Positions 15,226 to 24,398 are shown, counted from the stretch's first letter. The stretch is 42,005 nucleotides of DNA from Bacteroidota bacterium (GCA_030679145.1 JAUXTU010000017.1:1-42005), one strand, 5' to 3'. The notes: generated by a model from the letters alone, not told the origin. Translations and numbers: made by a program.

Positions 15226-16710
15226 ATGAATAAAACAAAAACATCAGAACAGCCGGATACATCGTTGAATTTTTTCAATGATTGGAAATATGCTCCCGCG
15301 CCGGAAAGTAAAGACCATATTCAATTGAAAAAACAATATGGACTTTTTATTAATGGTGAGTTTGTTCCGCCGACAAGCAAAAAATATTTTGATACGATTA
15401 ACCCGGCAACAGAAGAAAAATTGGCGGAGATTGCTGAAGCAGACGAAAAAGATGTTGACCTTGCAGTAAATGCTGCAGCAAAAGCATATAATAATGTTTG
15501 GAAGAAGATGCCCGGTAAAGAGCGGGCAAAATATATCTACCGAATTGCTCGAATGATCCAGGAACGAGCGCGAGAATTTGCGGTTATAGAAACGATGGAT
15601 GGCGGAAAACCAATCCGTGAATCGAGAGATATTGATGTTCCGCTCGCGGCAAATCATTTTTTTTATTATGCCGGCTGGGCTGATAAATTAAATTATGCAT
15701 TCCCAAATCGAAATCCGCAGCCGCTCGGCGTTGCCGGACAAATTATTCCATGGAACTTTCCTCTGCTGATGGCGGCGTGGAAAATTGCTCCTGCTCTCGC
15801 AACCGGAAATTGCGTTGTTCTTAAACCTGCAGAGACAACTTCTCTTACCGCATTGAAACTTGCAGAAATAATTGCTGAAAGCGGATTGCCCAACGGTGTC
15901 GTAAATATTGTTACCGGATTTGGAAAAACGGGAGCAGCAATCGTCAATCATCCGAAAGTAAATAAAGTTGCTTTCACCGGAAGCACTGATGTCGGCAAGA
16001 TCATTCAAAAAGCGATTGCCGGAACATCAAAACGAGTCACATTGGAACTCGGCGGTAAAGCGGCAAACATTGTTTTTGATGATGCTCCGATCGATCAAGC
16101 GGTTGAAGGAATTGTGAATGGTATTTTCTTCAATCAAGGTCACGTTTGCTGCGCAGGTTCACGTTTGTTGGTGCAGGAAGGTGTTGCCGATATCGTGATC
16201 AGAAAATTGAAAGACCGGATGGAAACACTTATCGTCGGCGACCCGTTGGATAAGAATACCGATATTGGAGCGATCAATTCCAAAGAACAATTATTGAAAA
16301 TACAAGAATATATAAAAATAGGAATCAATGAAGGAGCTGAACTTCACCAAAGTTCTTGTTCACTTCCCAACAAAGGATTTTTCTGCAAGCCAACATTATT
16401 CCTTAATACTTCGCAATCACATCGACTTGTTCAAGAAGAAATTTTTGGACCAGTACTCGCAGTCCAAACATTCCGAACTGTTGAGGAAGCAATTGAAAAA
16501 GCGAATAACATCCCTTATGGACTTTCCGCTGGAATTTGGACAGACAAAGGATCTAAAATTTTCAATCTTACCACAAAAATGCGGGCGGGAGTTGTGTGGG
16601 CAAATACTTACAACAAGTTCGACCCAACATCGCCGTTCGGCGGATACAAAGAAAGCGGTTTCGGACGTGAAGGGGGTTTACATGGACTTCTTCCCTATCT
16701 TAGTTTATAA
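15226..16710 (+). CDS. NAD(P)-dependent aldehyde dehydrogenase
   Basis: The 494-aa enzyme oxidises an aldehyde to an acid. It shows IIPWNFPLLMAAWKIAPALA and VVLKPAE for cofactor binding, FTGSTDVGK, the general-base Glu in LELGGK, and the catalytic loop FFNQGHVCCAGSR; the first Cys (about 308) aligns with the ALDH nucleophile. EEIFGPVLAV and PFGGYKESGFGRE are also present. The C-terminus stops early at GGLHGLLPYLSL, without the usual final oligomerisation strand. It is 21 bp after deoC and 17 bp before the half-length homologue; the three probably form one functional unit acting on the product of DeoC or a related aldehyde. Confidence 0.93.
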   Translation: MNKTKTSEQPDTSLNFFNDWKYAPAPESKDHIQLKKQYGLFINGEFVPPTSKKYFDTINPATEEKLAEIAEADEKDVDLAVNAAAKAYNNVWKKMPGKERAKYIYRIARMIQERAREFAVIETMDGGKPIRESRDIDVPLAANHFFYYAGWADKLNYAFPNRNPQPLGVAGQIIPWNFPLLMAAWKIAPALATGNCVVLKPAETTSLTALKLAEIIAESGLPNGVVNIVTGFGKTGAAIVNHPKVNKVAFTGSTDVGKIIQKAIAGTSKRVTLELGGKAANIVFDDAPIDQAVEGIVNGIFFNQGHVCCAGSRLLVQEGVADIVIRKLKDRMETLIVGDPLDKNTDIGAINSKEQLLKIQEYIKIGINEGAELHQSSCSLPNKGFFCKPTLFLNTSQSHRLVQEEIFGPVLAVQTFRTVEEAIEKANNIPYGLSAGIWTDKGSKIFNLTTKMRAGVVWANTYNKFDPTSPFGGYKESGFGREGGLHGLLPYLSL

Positions 16711-16727
16711 TAATTTGGAATATCACA

Positions 16728-17609
16728 ATGTCACGAATCGAAGTTCTTAAGACATATAAAATATATATTGGCGGTCAGTTTCCGCGAACTGAAAGCGGAC
16801 GATATTATTCCCTGACCAATAAGAAAAATGAGCCGATCGCAAATGTCAGTCTTAGTTCCAGAAAAGATTTTCGGAATGCCGTTGTTGCAGCACGATCTGC
16901 GTTTGGCGGTTGGTCTTCACGCGCAGCTTTTAATCGCGGGCAGATACTGTACCGCGTTGCCGAAATGATGGAAGGACGAAAAGATCAGTTCGTTAAAGAA
17001 TTGATTCTTCAGGGAAGTACGAAAAAATCTGCCGAAGCGGAAGTAACAATGGCTATCGATAGATTAGTGTATTACAGCGGTTGGTGCGATAAATATATGC
17101 AAGTGTTCGGAACAGTAAATCCTGTTGCTTCTTCCCATTTTAATTTTTCAGTTCCTGAACCGACCGGTGTTGTTGCAATAATTGCTCCCGAAGAAAGTTC
17201 ATTATTAGGATTGATCTCTGTTGTTGCGCCATGCATCGCCGGCGGGAACACGTGCGTAGTTCTCTCGTCAAATAGTAAACCGCTTTGCTCGGTAACGTTT
17301 GCTGAAGTCCTCGCAACATCCGATGTTCCAGGAGGTGTTGTAAATATCATTACGGGAATAAGCAGTGAACTATACACCCATTTTTCAAATCATATGGATG
17401 TCAATGCGGTCATCTATTGCAGAGAAAATTCCGAAGAGAAAAAAATAATCGCACAAAATTCTTCGTTAAATGTAAAACGTACTTTCTTTTGGACCAAAGA
17501 TTGGCTAAAATCAGAAAGTGAGAATCCATATTTGATGCTTGATCTTCAAGAGATCAAAACAACGTGGCATCCAATTGAAAATATCGGTATTGCAGGAGCA
17601 AAATATTAA
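16728..17609 (+). CDS. Half-length aldehyde dehydrogenase homologue lacking the catalytic domain
   Basis: The 293-aa protein aligns with the N-terminal half of ALDHs: YIGGQFPRTESGRYY, FGGWSSRAAFNRGQILYRVA, EPTGVVAIIAPEESSLLGL and GGVVNIITG. The position of the cofactor-binding KPAE reads SSNSKP, the GSTxVG segment is lost, and the sequence ends before the catalytic Cys region in an unrelated tail (WHPIENIGIAGAKY). It therefore cannot be an ordinary dehydrogenase. The frame is clean and codon use looks normal, so it is probably maintained and not decaying. Its context after deoC and a complete ALDH suggests a structural or regulatory subunit. That role is inference. Confidence 0.85.
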   Translation: MSRIEVLKTYKIYIGGQFPRTESGRYYSLTNKKNEPIANVSLSSRKDFRNAVVAARSAFGGWSSRAAFNRGQILYRVAEMMEGRKDQFVKELILQGSTKKSAEAEVTMAIDRLVYYSGWCDKYMQVFGTVNPVASSHFNFSVPEPTGVVAIIAPEESSLLGLISVVAPCIAGGNTCVVLSSNSKPLCSVTFAEVLATSDVPGGVVNIITGISSELYTHFSNHMDVNAVIYCRENSEEKKIIAQNSSLNVKRTFFWTKDWLKSESENPYLMLDLQEIKTTWHPIENIGIAGAKY

Positions 17610-18138
17610 AACGGTATATTCCATATTCTTTATTTTTATTCTGACTTCTCTTTGGATAGGTTGCTCGTCATCCAATGAAACGGTTGACGATGAATCTATG
17701 TTAGAATCGATGGAAGAGGATACTTCAACTGTTGAAACGCCTGTTGTTCAGAACCAAGAACCGAAATCAGATAACAAAACTGTACAATCAAATCAGCTGT
17801 TCTCAGTTCAGTCAGATACTCTAGATATCCAGCCTAAACGGAAACAGAAAAAAACTGCCCCTTCATCAATTTCGGTAAAATCATCACCTCCGAAAAAATT
17901 TTATACCGTTGATGTCGGTGCATTCCGGTTGCAAAGCAATGTGCGGCGGCATCAGGAGCAATTGGCAATACGATTCAAACTTCCAGTAATAGTATTTGTT
18001 GACACCACAATCCACCTCACCCGCGTATGCGTCGGAAATTTTTCATCAAAGAAATCTGCAACAGATTTCCTAACAATGATGAAAACTAAATATCCGAAAG
18101 ATTACCCCGATCCGTGGGTCTCCCAATTGACCAAATGA
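17605..18138 (+). CDS. SPOR-domain lipoprotein
   Basis: From a probable ATT start at 17605 the product is 177 aa: MKTVYSIFFIFILTSLWIGC has an ideal lipoprotein signal ending in a WIGC lipobox. A Ser/Thr/Glu-rich linker follows (about 25-95), then a SPOR domain of about 75 aa starting at FYTVDVGAFRLQSNVRRHQE, with a VGNFSSKKSATDFL second half. SPOR domains bind denuded septal peptidoglycan glycans. AGGAG (17594-17598) lies 6 nt before ATT, and ATT overlaps the stop of the preceding gene. No ATG or GTG is available in frame; TTG 17590 is the main alternative. The stop overlaps the next gene in ATGA. Confidence 0.8.
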   Translation: MKTVYSIFFIFILTSLWIGCSSSNETVDDESMLESMEEDTSTVETPVVQNQEPKSDNKTVQSNQLFSVQSDTLDIQPKRKQKKTAPSSISVKSSPPKKFYTVDVGAFRLQSNVRRHQEQLAIRFKLPVIVFVDTTIHLTRVCVGNFSSKKSATDFLTMMKTKYPKDYPDPWVSQLTK

Positions 18139-18671
18139 AACACTTAGCGATTCAATTATTCGTTCTACTATCCGCCTGTTCGGCAGTAATATTTGCTCAA
18201 TCGTCCACTGGTTTAGATTCGTTGTATGAACCGCGAAAAGAGAGGTTGAGTACGTTTGAACGATCTTTCAAACCGTCATTTTACGATACTGAAGTATATC
18301 TTTATGGAAAGAATGACTCTGCGAGGATATTTGGAAAAGCAATAGATCAACTTACTTCTGCTCCGCCGGAAACCTTGCAAGGATTCCGAATTCAAATTCT
18401 TGCGACGAATCATTTTGATGAAGCAAATACAACCCGTAGTACATTCAGTTTAACATTCCCTGAACTATGGGTGTACCTTGTATTCGAGGCACCAACTTAT
18501 AAAATACGTGTTGGAGATTTTTCAAACAGAGCCGAAGCAAAAACATTGCTCGAACAATTCCAATCGCAAGGTTTTAAAACCGCATGGATCGTTCCTGACC
18601 GCATTATCAGAAATCAACCACCGAAACCACCGCTCCCTGCGGTTATTGATAGTACCTCAATAGGAAATTGA
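18135..18671 (+). CDS. Secreted SPOR-domain protein
   Basis: The 178-aa protein starts with a signal peptide (MKHLAIQLFVLLSACSAVIF, cleavage near FAQ). A spacer containing EPRKERLSTFERSFKPSF follows, then a C-terminal SPOR domain starting at LQGFRIQILATNHFDEANTT, with YKIRVGDFSNRAEAKTLLEQ and a Pro-rich tail. The chosen ATG 18135 overlaps the preceding TGA in ATGA. It is the second of two consecutive SPOR proteins, so both are likely periplasmic peptidoglycan-binding factors. The stop abuts the convergent gene at 18672 with no gap, and no terminator is visible there. Confidence 0.85.
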   Translation: MKHLAIQLFVLLSACSAVIFAQSSTGLDSLYEPRKERLSTFERSFKPSFYDTEVYLYGKNDSARIFGKAIDQLTSAPPETLQGFRIQILATNHFDEANTTRSTFSLTFPELWVYLVFEAPTYKIRVGDFSNRAEAKTLLEQFQSQGFKTAWIVPDRIIRNQPPKPPLPAVIDSTSIGN

Positions 18672-20345
18672 CTATCTCGCTTCAAAGAGTACTCCATCAA
18701 CCGGCCAGCGAGGGCGAACGCGAATCGTATCCGCATAATTGAAAAATTGTTCTGCTCGGACGAATGGAAACACTTTTCCTGCATCATTGATCAGATTTTT
18801 GTTCACATCATCAAAAGCTTTTAAAGTGTAGCGACCTTCCGGAAGTTGCGTGAACGAAAATTTCCCTATCTCAGATGTTTTTGTTCTTACAACCGGCTGT
18901 TTCTTGTCAGTAACATTTTGTGCTTCGATGATCGGGAATCTTCCAATGAACCCCGTAAAAGCTCCCTCGATGCTTCCCAAATTTTCAGGATCACTTATTG
19001 TAAAACTAAATGATGAAACACTATCTTTTCGAAAATTAGAAAAGGGGTCTTTTAGCTGATTCCAATGCAATCGTAAAAGGTAACGCTCATTCACCAAAAA
19101 TTTTGTTTTTGATTTCACTGAAAATGCCGCAGGATTCAATACCTTTAACTGAATTGGAACTTGTGAACTATCCTTTTTACGCAATAGCGAAACTGTAGAA
19201 TCTCTTATTGGTAACTGCAGCATATCGGAAAATTCAAAAACCAGTTCATTATGCGGAAATATTGGCGAGGTTGAGTCTTTGATCGTTGAGAAAACAATCG
19301 ACGGAGGAATAGTATCATTCACAGTTGAACCGGTAAACTGCTTTGTTTGTGCAATGGGTGTAATAACAAACCCTGCTTTGTCTTTTACTCCATCCACTTT
19401 AAGCAGATACAAAGAATCGGCTTTCTGCTTTTCTGTTAACACTGTAAATGTGTTGAATTGATATCCTTTCGGAAAATAATTCAATACTGACAATGATTTT
19501 TGTCCCGCAGTATCGAGAATTTGAAAACTTTTTATTGAAACAGATGAAGAATCCAACGGTTCACTGAACTGCACAAAGACATGCCGATTATCTGTGGATT
19601 GTGCAGACAATATCCTTGGCGGTGTTGTATCTTCCTTTGCTATAATGAATTTAATGCCGGATTTCAATGTATCGATGGTTGTGATCACTACATCATCTGT
19701 TGTTCCTGCCGCATCTGTTTCGGGATCATATATTAAATTTCTATATTCATCACGAACTGCAAATAACCGATACTTTCCTGCAGCTAAATTTATCAATTCA
19801 AAATTTCCCGTTGCTCCGGCTTGTGTCAGATAATCCGGTTTAGAAATTGCAGGGTTCAATGTGTCAGGATTAATGTCATTCAGTCGATAGGAATAGATCA
19901 ACACGCCATCCGGTTTTTCATCATACACTTTTCCGGTGATCAGTCCATTATCAATCTTGTCACCTGTTGAGAATGAAATAGAAAATGCTTTTGCCATTCT
20001 ATTTCCCGCGCGAACATCAACGACATCTGTTCCAACAGAAACAACATACGTGGTATTCTTCCGTAATTCTTGATTGAACAAAATCGTCAATTCCGTACCG
20101 CTCCAGTCATATTCCACATTTTCGATACTCGGAGAAATGAAGATAGCACCTTCAACCGAGCGCCGATCGACGTATTCACTGAATTCAATACTGACACTAC
20201 CTCCCGAAAAATTAATTGAATTCGGTTTCGGAGAGACGGAAATGATCACCGGCGGTTCTGAATCAGCAGGACCCCCCTCAGGAAGTCGCTGGCCGGCACA
20301 GGCAATGAGCAAAAATGGAAGAACAAATATTATAAAGTATTTCAT
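18672..20345 (-). CDS. Ig-like (SbsA/Big_5) domain lipoprotein
   Basis: The 557-aa protein begins MKYFIIFVLPFLLIACAGQR with an LIAC lipobox, so it is a lipoprotein. Residues about 30-130 are an SbsA-type Ig-like domain (PPVIISVSPKPNSINFSGG, IEFSEYVDRRSVEGAI). Further beta domains include TPPRILSAQSTDNRHVFVQF and TVNDTIPPSIVFSTIKDST. Two stretches resemble prealbumin-like or carboxypeptidase-regulatory repeats (GNFELINLAAGKYRLFAVRD and GKFSFTQLPEGRYTLKAFDD). Such multi-domain lipoproteins are common in Bacteroidota envelopes; their function is not known. It is divergent from porQ. Confidence 0.85.
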   Translation of the reverse strand: MKYFIIFVLPFLLIACAGQRLPEGGPADSEPPVIISVSPKPNSINFSGGSVSIEFSEYVDRRSVEGAIFISPSIENVEYDWSGTELTILFNQELRKNTTYVVSVGTDVVDVRAGNRMAKAFSISFSTGDKIDNGLITGKVYDEKPDGVLIYSYRLNDINPDTLNPAISKPDYLTQAGATGNFELINLAAGKYRLFAVRDEYRNLIYDPETDAAGTTDDVVITTIDTLKSGIKFIIAKEDTTPPRILSAQSTDNRHVFVQFSEPLDSSSVSIKSFQILDTAGQKSLSVLNYFPKGYQFNTFTVLTEKQKADSLYLLKVDGVKDKAGFVITPIAQTKQFTGSTVNDTIPPSIVFSTIKDSTSPIFPHNELVFEFSDMLQLPIRDSTVSLLRKKDSSQVPIQLKVLNPAAFSVKSKTKFLVNERYLLRLHWNQLKDPFSNFRKDSVSSFSFTISDPENLGSIEGAFTGFIGRFPIIEAQNVTDKKQPVVRTKTSEIGKFSFTQLPEGRYTLKAFDDVNKNLINDAGKVFPFVRAEQFFNYADTIRVRPRWPVDGVLFEAR

Positions 20346-20512
20346 ATGGCTAAGTATAGGAATAATTCACTTTAGATAAAAATATTGAATTTTATTCAAG
20401 AGATAATTACATTGTTCTATGAACGATTGATACAGTTGAACCACATATTTTGTGTGATCTCACATATCCTACACAAGTGCAACGTTTCAATGTATTGATC
20501 TATGGAGAACCG

Positions 20513-21460
20513 ATGACGCGACAGAACTTTGTATTTATAATTATTGCTTTCCTGCTCATTCCAATAACGCTTTTTTCAGGCGACCGACCGACATACCAAT
20601 TTCTTCAAAACGATGTGAGCGCACGGGCTTCCGCAATGGCGGGAAGTTTCGTTTCCATATCCGGTGATCCAGCCGGAATTTTCTATAACCCGGCAACGAT
20701 CGGTACTTCTGCGGCTCCCCTTGCCGCATTTGGATATACTAGTCATCTCTTGGATTTTAAATCGGGTTTTGCAGCATACACTCAGGAGATTGAAGAGGTA
20801 GGTGTTATTGGCGTTGGAGTTAATTATTTCAGCTATGGATCATTTGACGGAGTCAATGATCAAGGGGTTGAAACGGGAACCTTTAATGCCGGTGATATGG
20901 CTTTATCTCTTTCACTCGCACGTCCGTTTGAAGAGAACCTTTATTATGGAATAACCGGAAAATATATCTATTCATCAATTGCTGATGCAAACTCATCGGC
21001 ACTTGCAGTAGATTTTGGTTTACTCTATCTGATTCCGGGTGATGACCCAATGTCACTTGGAATTTCAATTGCAAATATCGGCGGACAGATTGATCCTTAC
21101 ATCGATACAAAAGAATCACTTCCATTTGAAATCAAGGTTGGTGGATCTATCAAACCCCAACATCTTCCGCTAACTTTAAATGTTAACTTTCACAAATTGA
21201 ATGAAGAACACAATTCATTTTTGGATACATTCACATATTTTACAGTTGGCGGAGAGTTCACATTAAGTAAAGCACTGCGCTTCCGATTTGGCTACAACAA
21301 TGAACGGAGAAAAGAATTGAAGATCGGTACATCCTCAGGAATGGCTGGATTCTCATTTGGCGGTGGATTAGTTTTGAAGAACATTAGACTTGATTATAGC
21401 TTCAACTCTTTCGGAAAGATCGGCAGCATTAACCGAATCACAATAGGTTTAGATGTATAA
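20513..21460 (+). CDS. porQ: Type IX secretion system protein PorQ-like outer-membrane barrel
   Basis: The 315-aa protein has a signal peptide (MTRQNFVFIIIAFLLIPITL, cleavage near FSG). TYQFLQNDVSARASAMAGSF and FYNPATIG follow, matching the PorV/PorQ/UPF0164 family of FadL-like barrels. NYFSYGSFDGVNDQGVETGT and FEENLYYGITGKYIYSSI are characteristic of the PorQ branch. PorQ is associated with type IX secretion in Bacteroidota, which fits the two cargo proteins in this window. ATG 20513 is chosen because GGAGA lies 6 nt upstream. A bidirectional terminator follows. The 166-bp divergent gap upstream shows no other gene. Confidence 0.85.
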   Translation: MTRQNFVFIIIAFLLIPITLFSGDRPTYQFLQNDVSARASAMAGSFVSISGDPAGIFYNPATIGTSAAPLAAFGYTSHLLDFKSGFAAYTQEIEEVGVIGVGVNYFSYGSFDGVNDQGVETGTFNAGDMALSLSLARPFEENLYYGITGKYIYSSIADANSSALAVDFGLLYLIPGDDPMSLGISIANIGGQIDPYIDTKESLPFEIKVGGSIKPQHLPLTLNVNFHKLNEEHNSFLDTFTYFTVGGEFTLSKALRFRFGYNNERRKELKIGTSSGMAGFSFGGGLVLKNIRLDYSFNSFGKIGSINRITIGLDV

Positions 21461-21485
21461 TCACTGATTCGCGAATGTTTTAAAC

Positions 21486-21520
21486 AAAAAAATCCCGCGC
21501 ATTCAACGCGGGATTTTTAT
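21486..21520. terminator. Bidirectional rho-independent terminator between porQ and the ZIP gene
   Basis: AAAAATCCCGCG (21488-21499) pairs with CGCGGGATTTTT (21507-21518) over a 7-nt loop. A and T tracts on both sides would end transcription of the converging genes in both directions. Confidence 0.92.
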
Positions 21521-21539
21521 TTTCGGGAATATTTTATTG

Positions 21540-22298
21540 TCAATGCGGAAGAATTCCTTTAAGAAACATTGCACTTCCGTAATACATCATCATTCCGACA
21601 AAAACAACCAATGACAAAATTCTATTTTCAGATCGATTGATCTCCGGAATCAGATCGCTTGCACCAACATACAAAGCCGCACCCGCAGAAAAAGCAAATG
21701 CATAACCGGTGATTTTGGGATCGACATTTTGTAGGAAAAAGATCATAAGAATTCCCAGCATGGTTGCCACTGCAATTCCAATTGAAGCTTTCAACGCAGT
21801 TTTTCTCGTTTGTTGTGAAGCAAGCATGATGGAAGCGATGGTCAATCCTTCCGGAAATTTATGAAGAAGAATTGCGACAAAGATGAGAATCCCTAACGAA
21901 AGATCATAGTACATCCCTGCAGAGATTGCGAGGCCGTCAAAAAATGCGTGGATAAACAATCCCCAGAACGCCGAATATCCAGCAATGGTCGGAATCATAA
22001 CATGAGAATGAGTTTCTTCGCCAAAATGCAGATGTTCAACGATCGTATGTTCCACAAAATGGATGATACTGAACCCTGCCAGCATACAAAGCGGAGCCAT
22101 ACTGCCAATATTCTCGATACTCTCCGGCAGCAGATCGATCATAACGAGTGCCAATAAAAATCCTGCACCAAGAGCAATAAGATATTCCTGAATCTTTCGA
22201 GAGATGTCGCGTTTCCATGCTACGAATGCACCGCCAAGGATTTCAGCAGACGATGCAAGAAGTCCTGCAAGGATAATATAAATTGTTACGTCACTCAT
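21540..22298 (-). CDS. ZIP-family metal transporter
   Basis: The 252-aa inner-membrane protein has about eight hydrophobic helices. The ZIP metal-site helices read FIHAFFDGLAISAG (TM4) and ILLHKFPEGLTIAS (TM5), with the H-x3-D-G and H-x3-E-G pairs that bind Zn2+ or Fe2+. A His-rich loop, HTIVEHLHFGEETHSH, lies between TM3 and TM4. It imports divalent metal. Its ATG overlaps the stop of the TPR gene in ATGA, so it is the last gene of a minus-strand operon that begins upstream of 24402. Confidence 0.93.
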   Translation of the reverse strand: MSDVTIYIILAGLLASSAEILGGAFVAWKRDISRKIQEYLIALGAGFLLALVMIDLLPESIENIGSMAPLCMLAGFSIIHFVEHTIVEHLHFGEETHSHVMIPTIAGYSAFWGLFIHAFFDGLAISAGMYYDLSLGILIFVAILLHKFPEGLTIASIMLASQQTRKTALKASIGIAVATMLGILMIFFLQNVDPKITGYAFAFSAGAALYVGASDLIPEINRSENRILSLVVFVGMMMYYGSAMFLKGILPH

Positions 22299-23446
22299 TG
22301 AAAGTATGGACTCTTCAGATATTGCTGTGCAAGTTCGTGGGAATTTTCAAACTTCTTCATCCGCTGTACTTTTTGATATTGCATTATAGCATAGTTTCGT
22401 TTTTTTTGAATGTCATAGATCATTCCAATGCGCAAATTTGTCATTGTCATAAAAGGAGAACCATCATCCTTATCAATGTTGCGCGAAAGTTCATCGCATT
22501 GATAGAAATATTTCAATGCCAGATCATAATTGAAAATATTCATCGAAACCATACCAAGATAATATAATGCTTCCCGTTTTGCAAAATCGTTATATCCTCG
22601 AATATTTTTGACACAGCGTTCAAGTATTTCTGAAAATGCTGCTGATGATTCTCCATACTTTAAAAGAACGAACGAGCTCCGTCCAACATAGCGGTGAAAG
22701 ACAACATTATTTGGAAATTGCTTTAAGAGCGATGTTGAAAGATTGTATGCCTTTTCATACTGCCGTTCATAATTATAATACAACTGCAGCAGAAAATATT
22801 TTGCTTCAAGAGATGCAAACTTAGCCTTCTCTGATGCCTTTATTAATTGCTCTATTCCCTTCAGCTTATCCCCCGTGGGAAAGAAAACCATCACCGGTTT
22901 AACAAGAGGATATTTTTCGGGAATTGTTGAAGCATAATAGTTATAGATACCGATTCCTAAAAGGATATCATAATTATTTGGCGCAATTTTGTAAGCTTTT
23001 TGAACTATTGGAAGTGCTTGGCGTCCTGCATTAGCAGCTTTGATCCAACTGCTCCGATTTGCACGTAATCGCCCCTGAAATCCTAACGCTCCTCCCTTAA
23101 AGAAGAGTGCTGCAACATCATTTTCATTGATATGCAAAATACTGTCACACAGTTCAATGACATCATCCATTTTTTGAATAAAGATATCATCCATAGACTC
23201 ATCATCGATCGTCATTAAAATCTTCCACCAATCGATCATTCCCAGAAAAAATTTTCCGGCTGGATGCGAAGGATAATTTCTTGCGAGAGAGGAAAATTCT
23301 AATTCTGCTTTCTCAAATTCAAGATTGTATACTGCATTGATACCACGCTGTGCTTGAGCGTCAAAATCCGGTGAAGTTATCCACTGTGATGATAAAACCG
23401 ATGAAAACAGAATCACTAAAAGAAAAGATTGTTTCACTGCATTCAT
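22295..23446 (-). CDS. Secreted tetratricopeptide-repeat protein
   Basis: The chosen ATG at 23446 gives 383 aa with a signal peptide (MNAVKQSFLLVILFSSVLSS, followed by QW). Several TPR-like helical hairpins follow: INAVYNLEFEKAELEFSSLA, NDVAALFFKGGALGFQGRL, FASLEAKYFLLQLYYNYERQ, YLGMVSMNIFNYDLALKYFY and LRIGMIYDIQKKRNYAIMQY. It is likely a periplasmic protein-protein interaction scaffold. A longer in-frame version from 23509 would overlap the CPBP gene and lacks a signal at its N-terminus. It is coupled to the ZIP gene by an ATGA overlap; no direct functional link is evident. Confidence 0.82.
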   Translation of the reverse strand: MNAVKQSFLLVILFSSVLSSQWITSPDFDAQAQRGINAVYNLEFEKAELEFSSLARNYPSHPAGKFFLGMIDWWKILMTIDDESMDDIFIQKMDDVIELCDSILHINENDVAALFFKGGALGFQGRLRANRSSWIKAANAGRQALPIVQKAYKIAPNNYDILLGIGIYNYYASTIPEKYPLVKPVMVFFPTGDKLKGIEQLIKASEKAKFASLEAKYFLLQLYYNYERQYEKAYNLSTSLLKQFPNNVVFHRYVGRSSFVLLKYGESSAAFSEILERCVKNIRGYNDFAKREALYYLGMVSMNIFNYDLALKYFYQCDELSRNIDKDDGSPFMTMTNLRIGMIYDIQKKRNYAIMQYQKVQRMKKFENSHELAQQYLKSPYFQ

Positions 23447-23454
23447 TTGGTGAT

Positions 23455-24396
23455 TCAAGGAGTATCTTGAGTTTGAGGTATCAACGATTGTTTCCGATCT
23501 TCTCTCCATTGTTCATAACTCCAAAAACCCTCTGCGGTGGTTATCCATTTCCATTGTACTATAACGAAGGTTCCAATAATAAGCATAATAGTTGCTAACG
23601 CACCTCCTTCCGGTCCAAACGCCCCGCCGGTAAGCCACTCGGGACCGGATACGATCGCTTTGCCTATTTGCTCTTTATCCGAAGTAGTTCCGCTTACCGG
23701 AAACGAATAGACAAACCCTTGAAAAAAATTCCATGATATGTGTAATCCGATTGGAAGCCATAATGCTTTTGTCTTAAAATACGCAATTGATAACCAAATC
23801 CCGGCAAGTCCTACGTTAATAAGCCCGAACAATGAGACATTTGGATTTTTGAAGTGTGCAAATGCAAAGAGTAATGCAATCGTGAGCGTAGCGATAGTTT
23901 TGTTTGTTCCTTCAACAAATACTTGGAAAATATATCCGCGAAAAAGGAACTCTTCGCCATATCCTACGGCAATGTAGAGCAATATACTATTGAGAAAGAT
24001 CAATAATCCTTGTTGGATTGTAATATCACGAAATTCGATATGAACCATTCCAAACGAGTATTCAAAGACAAAGATCAAGGACATCATTCCTGATCCAAGT
24101 AATAGTCCTTGGAACAGTTCTTTCCCCGAATGAGTTTGTAATCTCAAACCAATAGAAACAAAAGGACGTTTATCGATGAATCTCAGCACCAGCCACCCAG
24201 CCACTGTCATTGTAAAATATGCGATATATGTCCCGGGAGTCTGCACGTTGAAATCCGGAATTCTCTTTAAGAGTGCACCGATTGGAGCGGCTATTCCGAT
24301 ACTGCACACTGTAGTGATCAATAAAAATATTCCAATCCGCCAGCCGGATCGCAAATAGTTCAATTCCGAATTAACAAAGATATCTTTCCATTTCAT
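23455..24396 (-). CDS. CPBP-family intramembrane glutamic protease
   Basis: The 313-aa membrane protein contains about eight hydrophobic segments and the Abi/CPBP motifs: GYGEEFLFRGYIFQ (EExxxR), LLFAFAHFKNPN (FxxxH), and HISWNFFQGFVYS (HxxxN). In Rce1-like members these residues bind water for peptide cleavage. The substrate is unknown; bacterial homologues include bacteriocin-immunity and prenyl-protein-type proteases. ATG 24396 is the chosen start; an in-frame TTG 24402 would overlap the stop of glyQS. It is probably cotranscribed with glyQS upstream and the TPR gene downstream. Confidence 0.88.
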   Translation of the reverse strand: MKWKDIFVNSELNYLRSGWRIGIFLLITTVCSIGIAAPIGALLKRIPDFNVQTPGTYIAYFTMTVAGWLVLRFIDKRPFVSIGLRLQTHSGKELFQGLLLGSGMMSLIFVFEYSFGMVHIEFRDITIQQGLLIFLNSILLYIAVGYGEEFLFRGYIFQVFVEGTNKTIATLTIALLFAFAHFKNPNVSLFGLINVGLAGIWLSIAYFKTKALWLPIGLHISWNFFQGFVYSFPVSGTTSDKEQIGKAIVSGPEWLTGGAFGPEGGALATIMLIIGTFVIVQWKWITTAEGFWSYEQWREDRKQSLIPQTQDTP

Positions 24397-24398
24397 GA

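Noticed and set aside
16328-16750. Plus-strand ORF of 140 codons in another frame of the aldehyde dehydrogenase
   Set aside because: The ALDH frame contains the conserved EEIFGPVLAV and PFGGYKESGFGRE text here; the other frame is a shadow.
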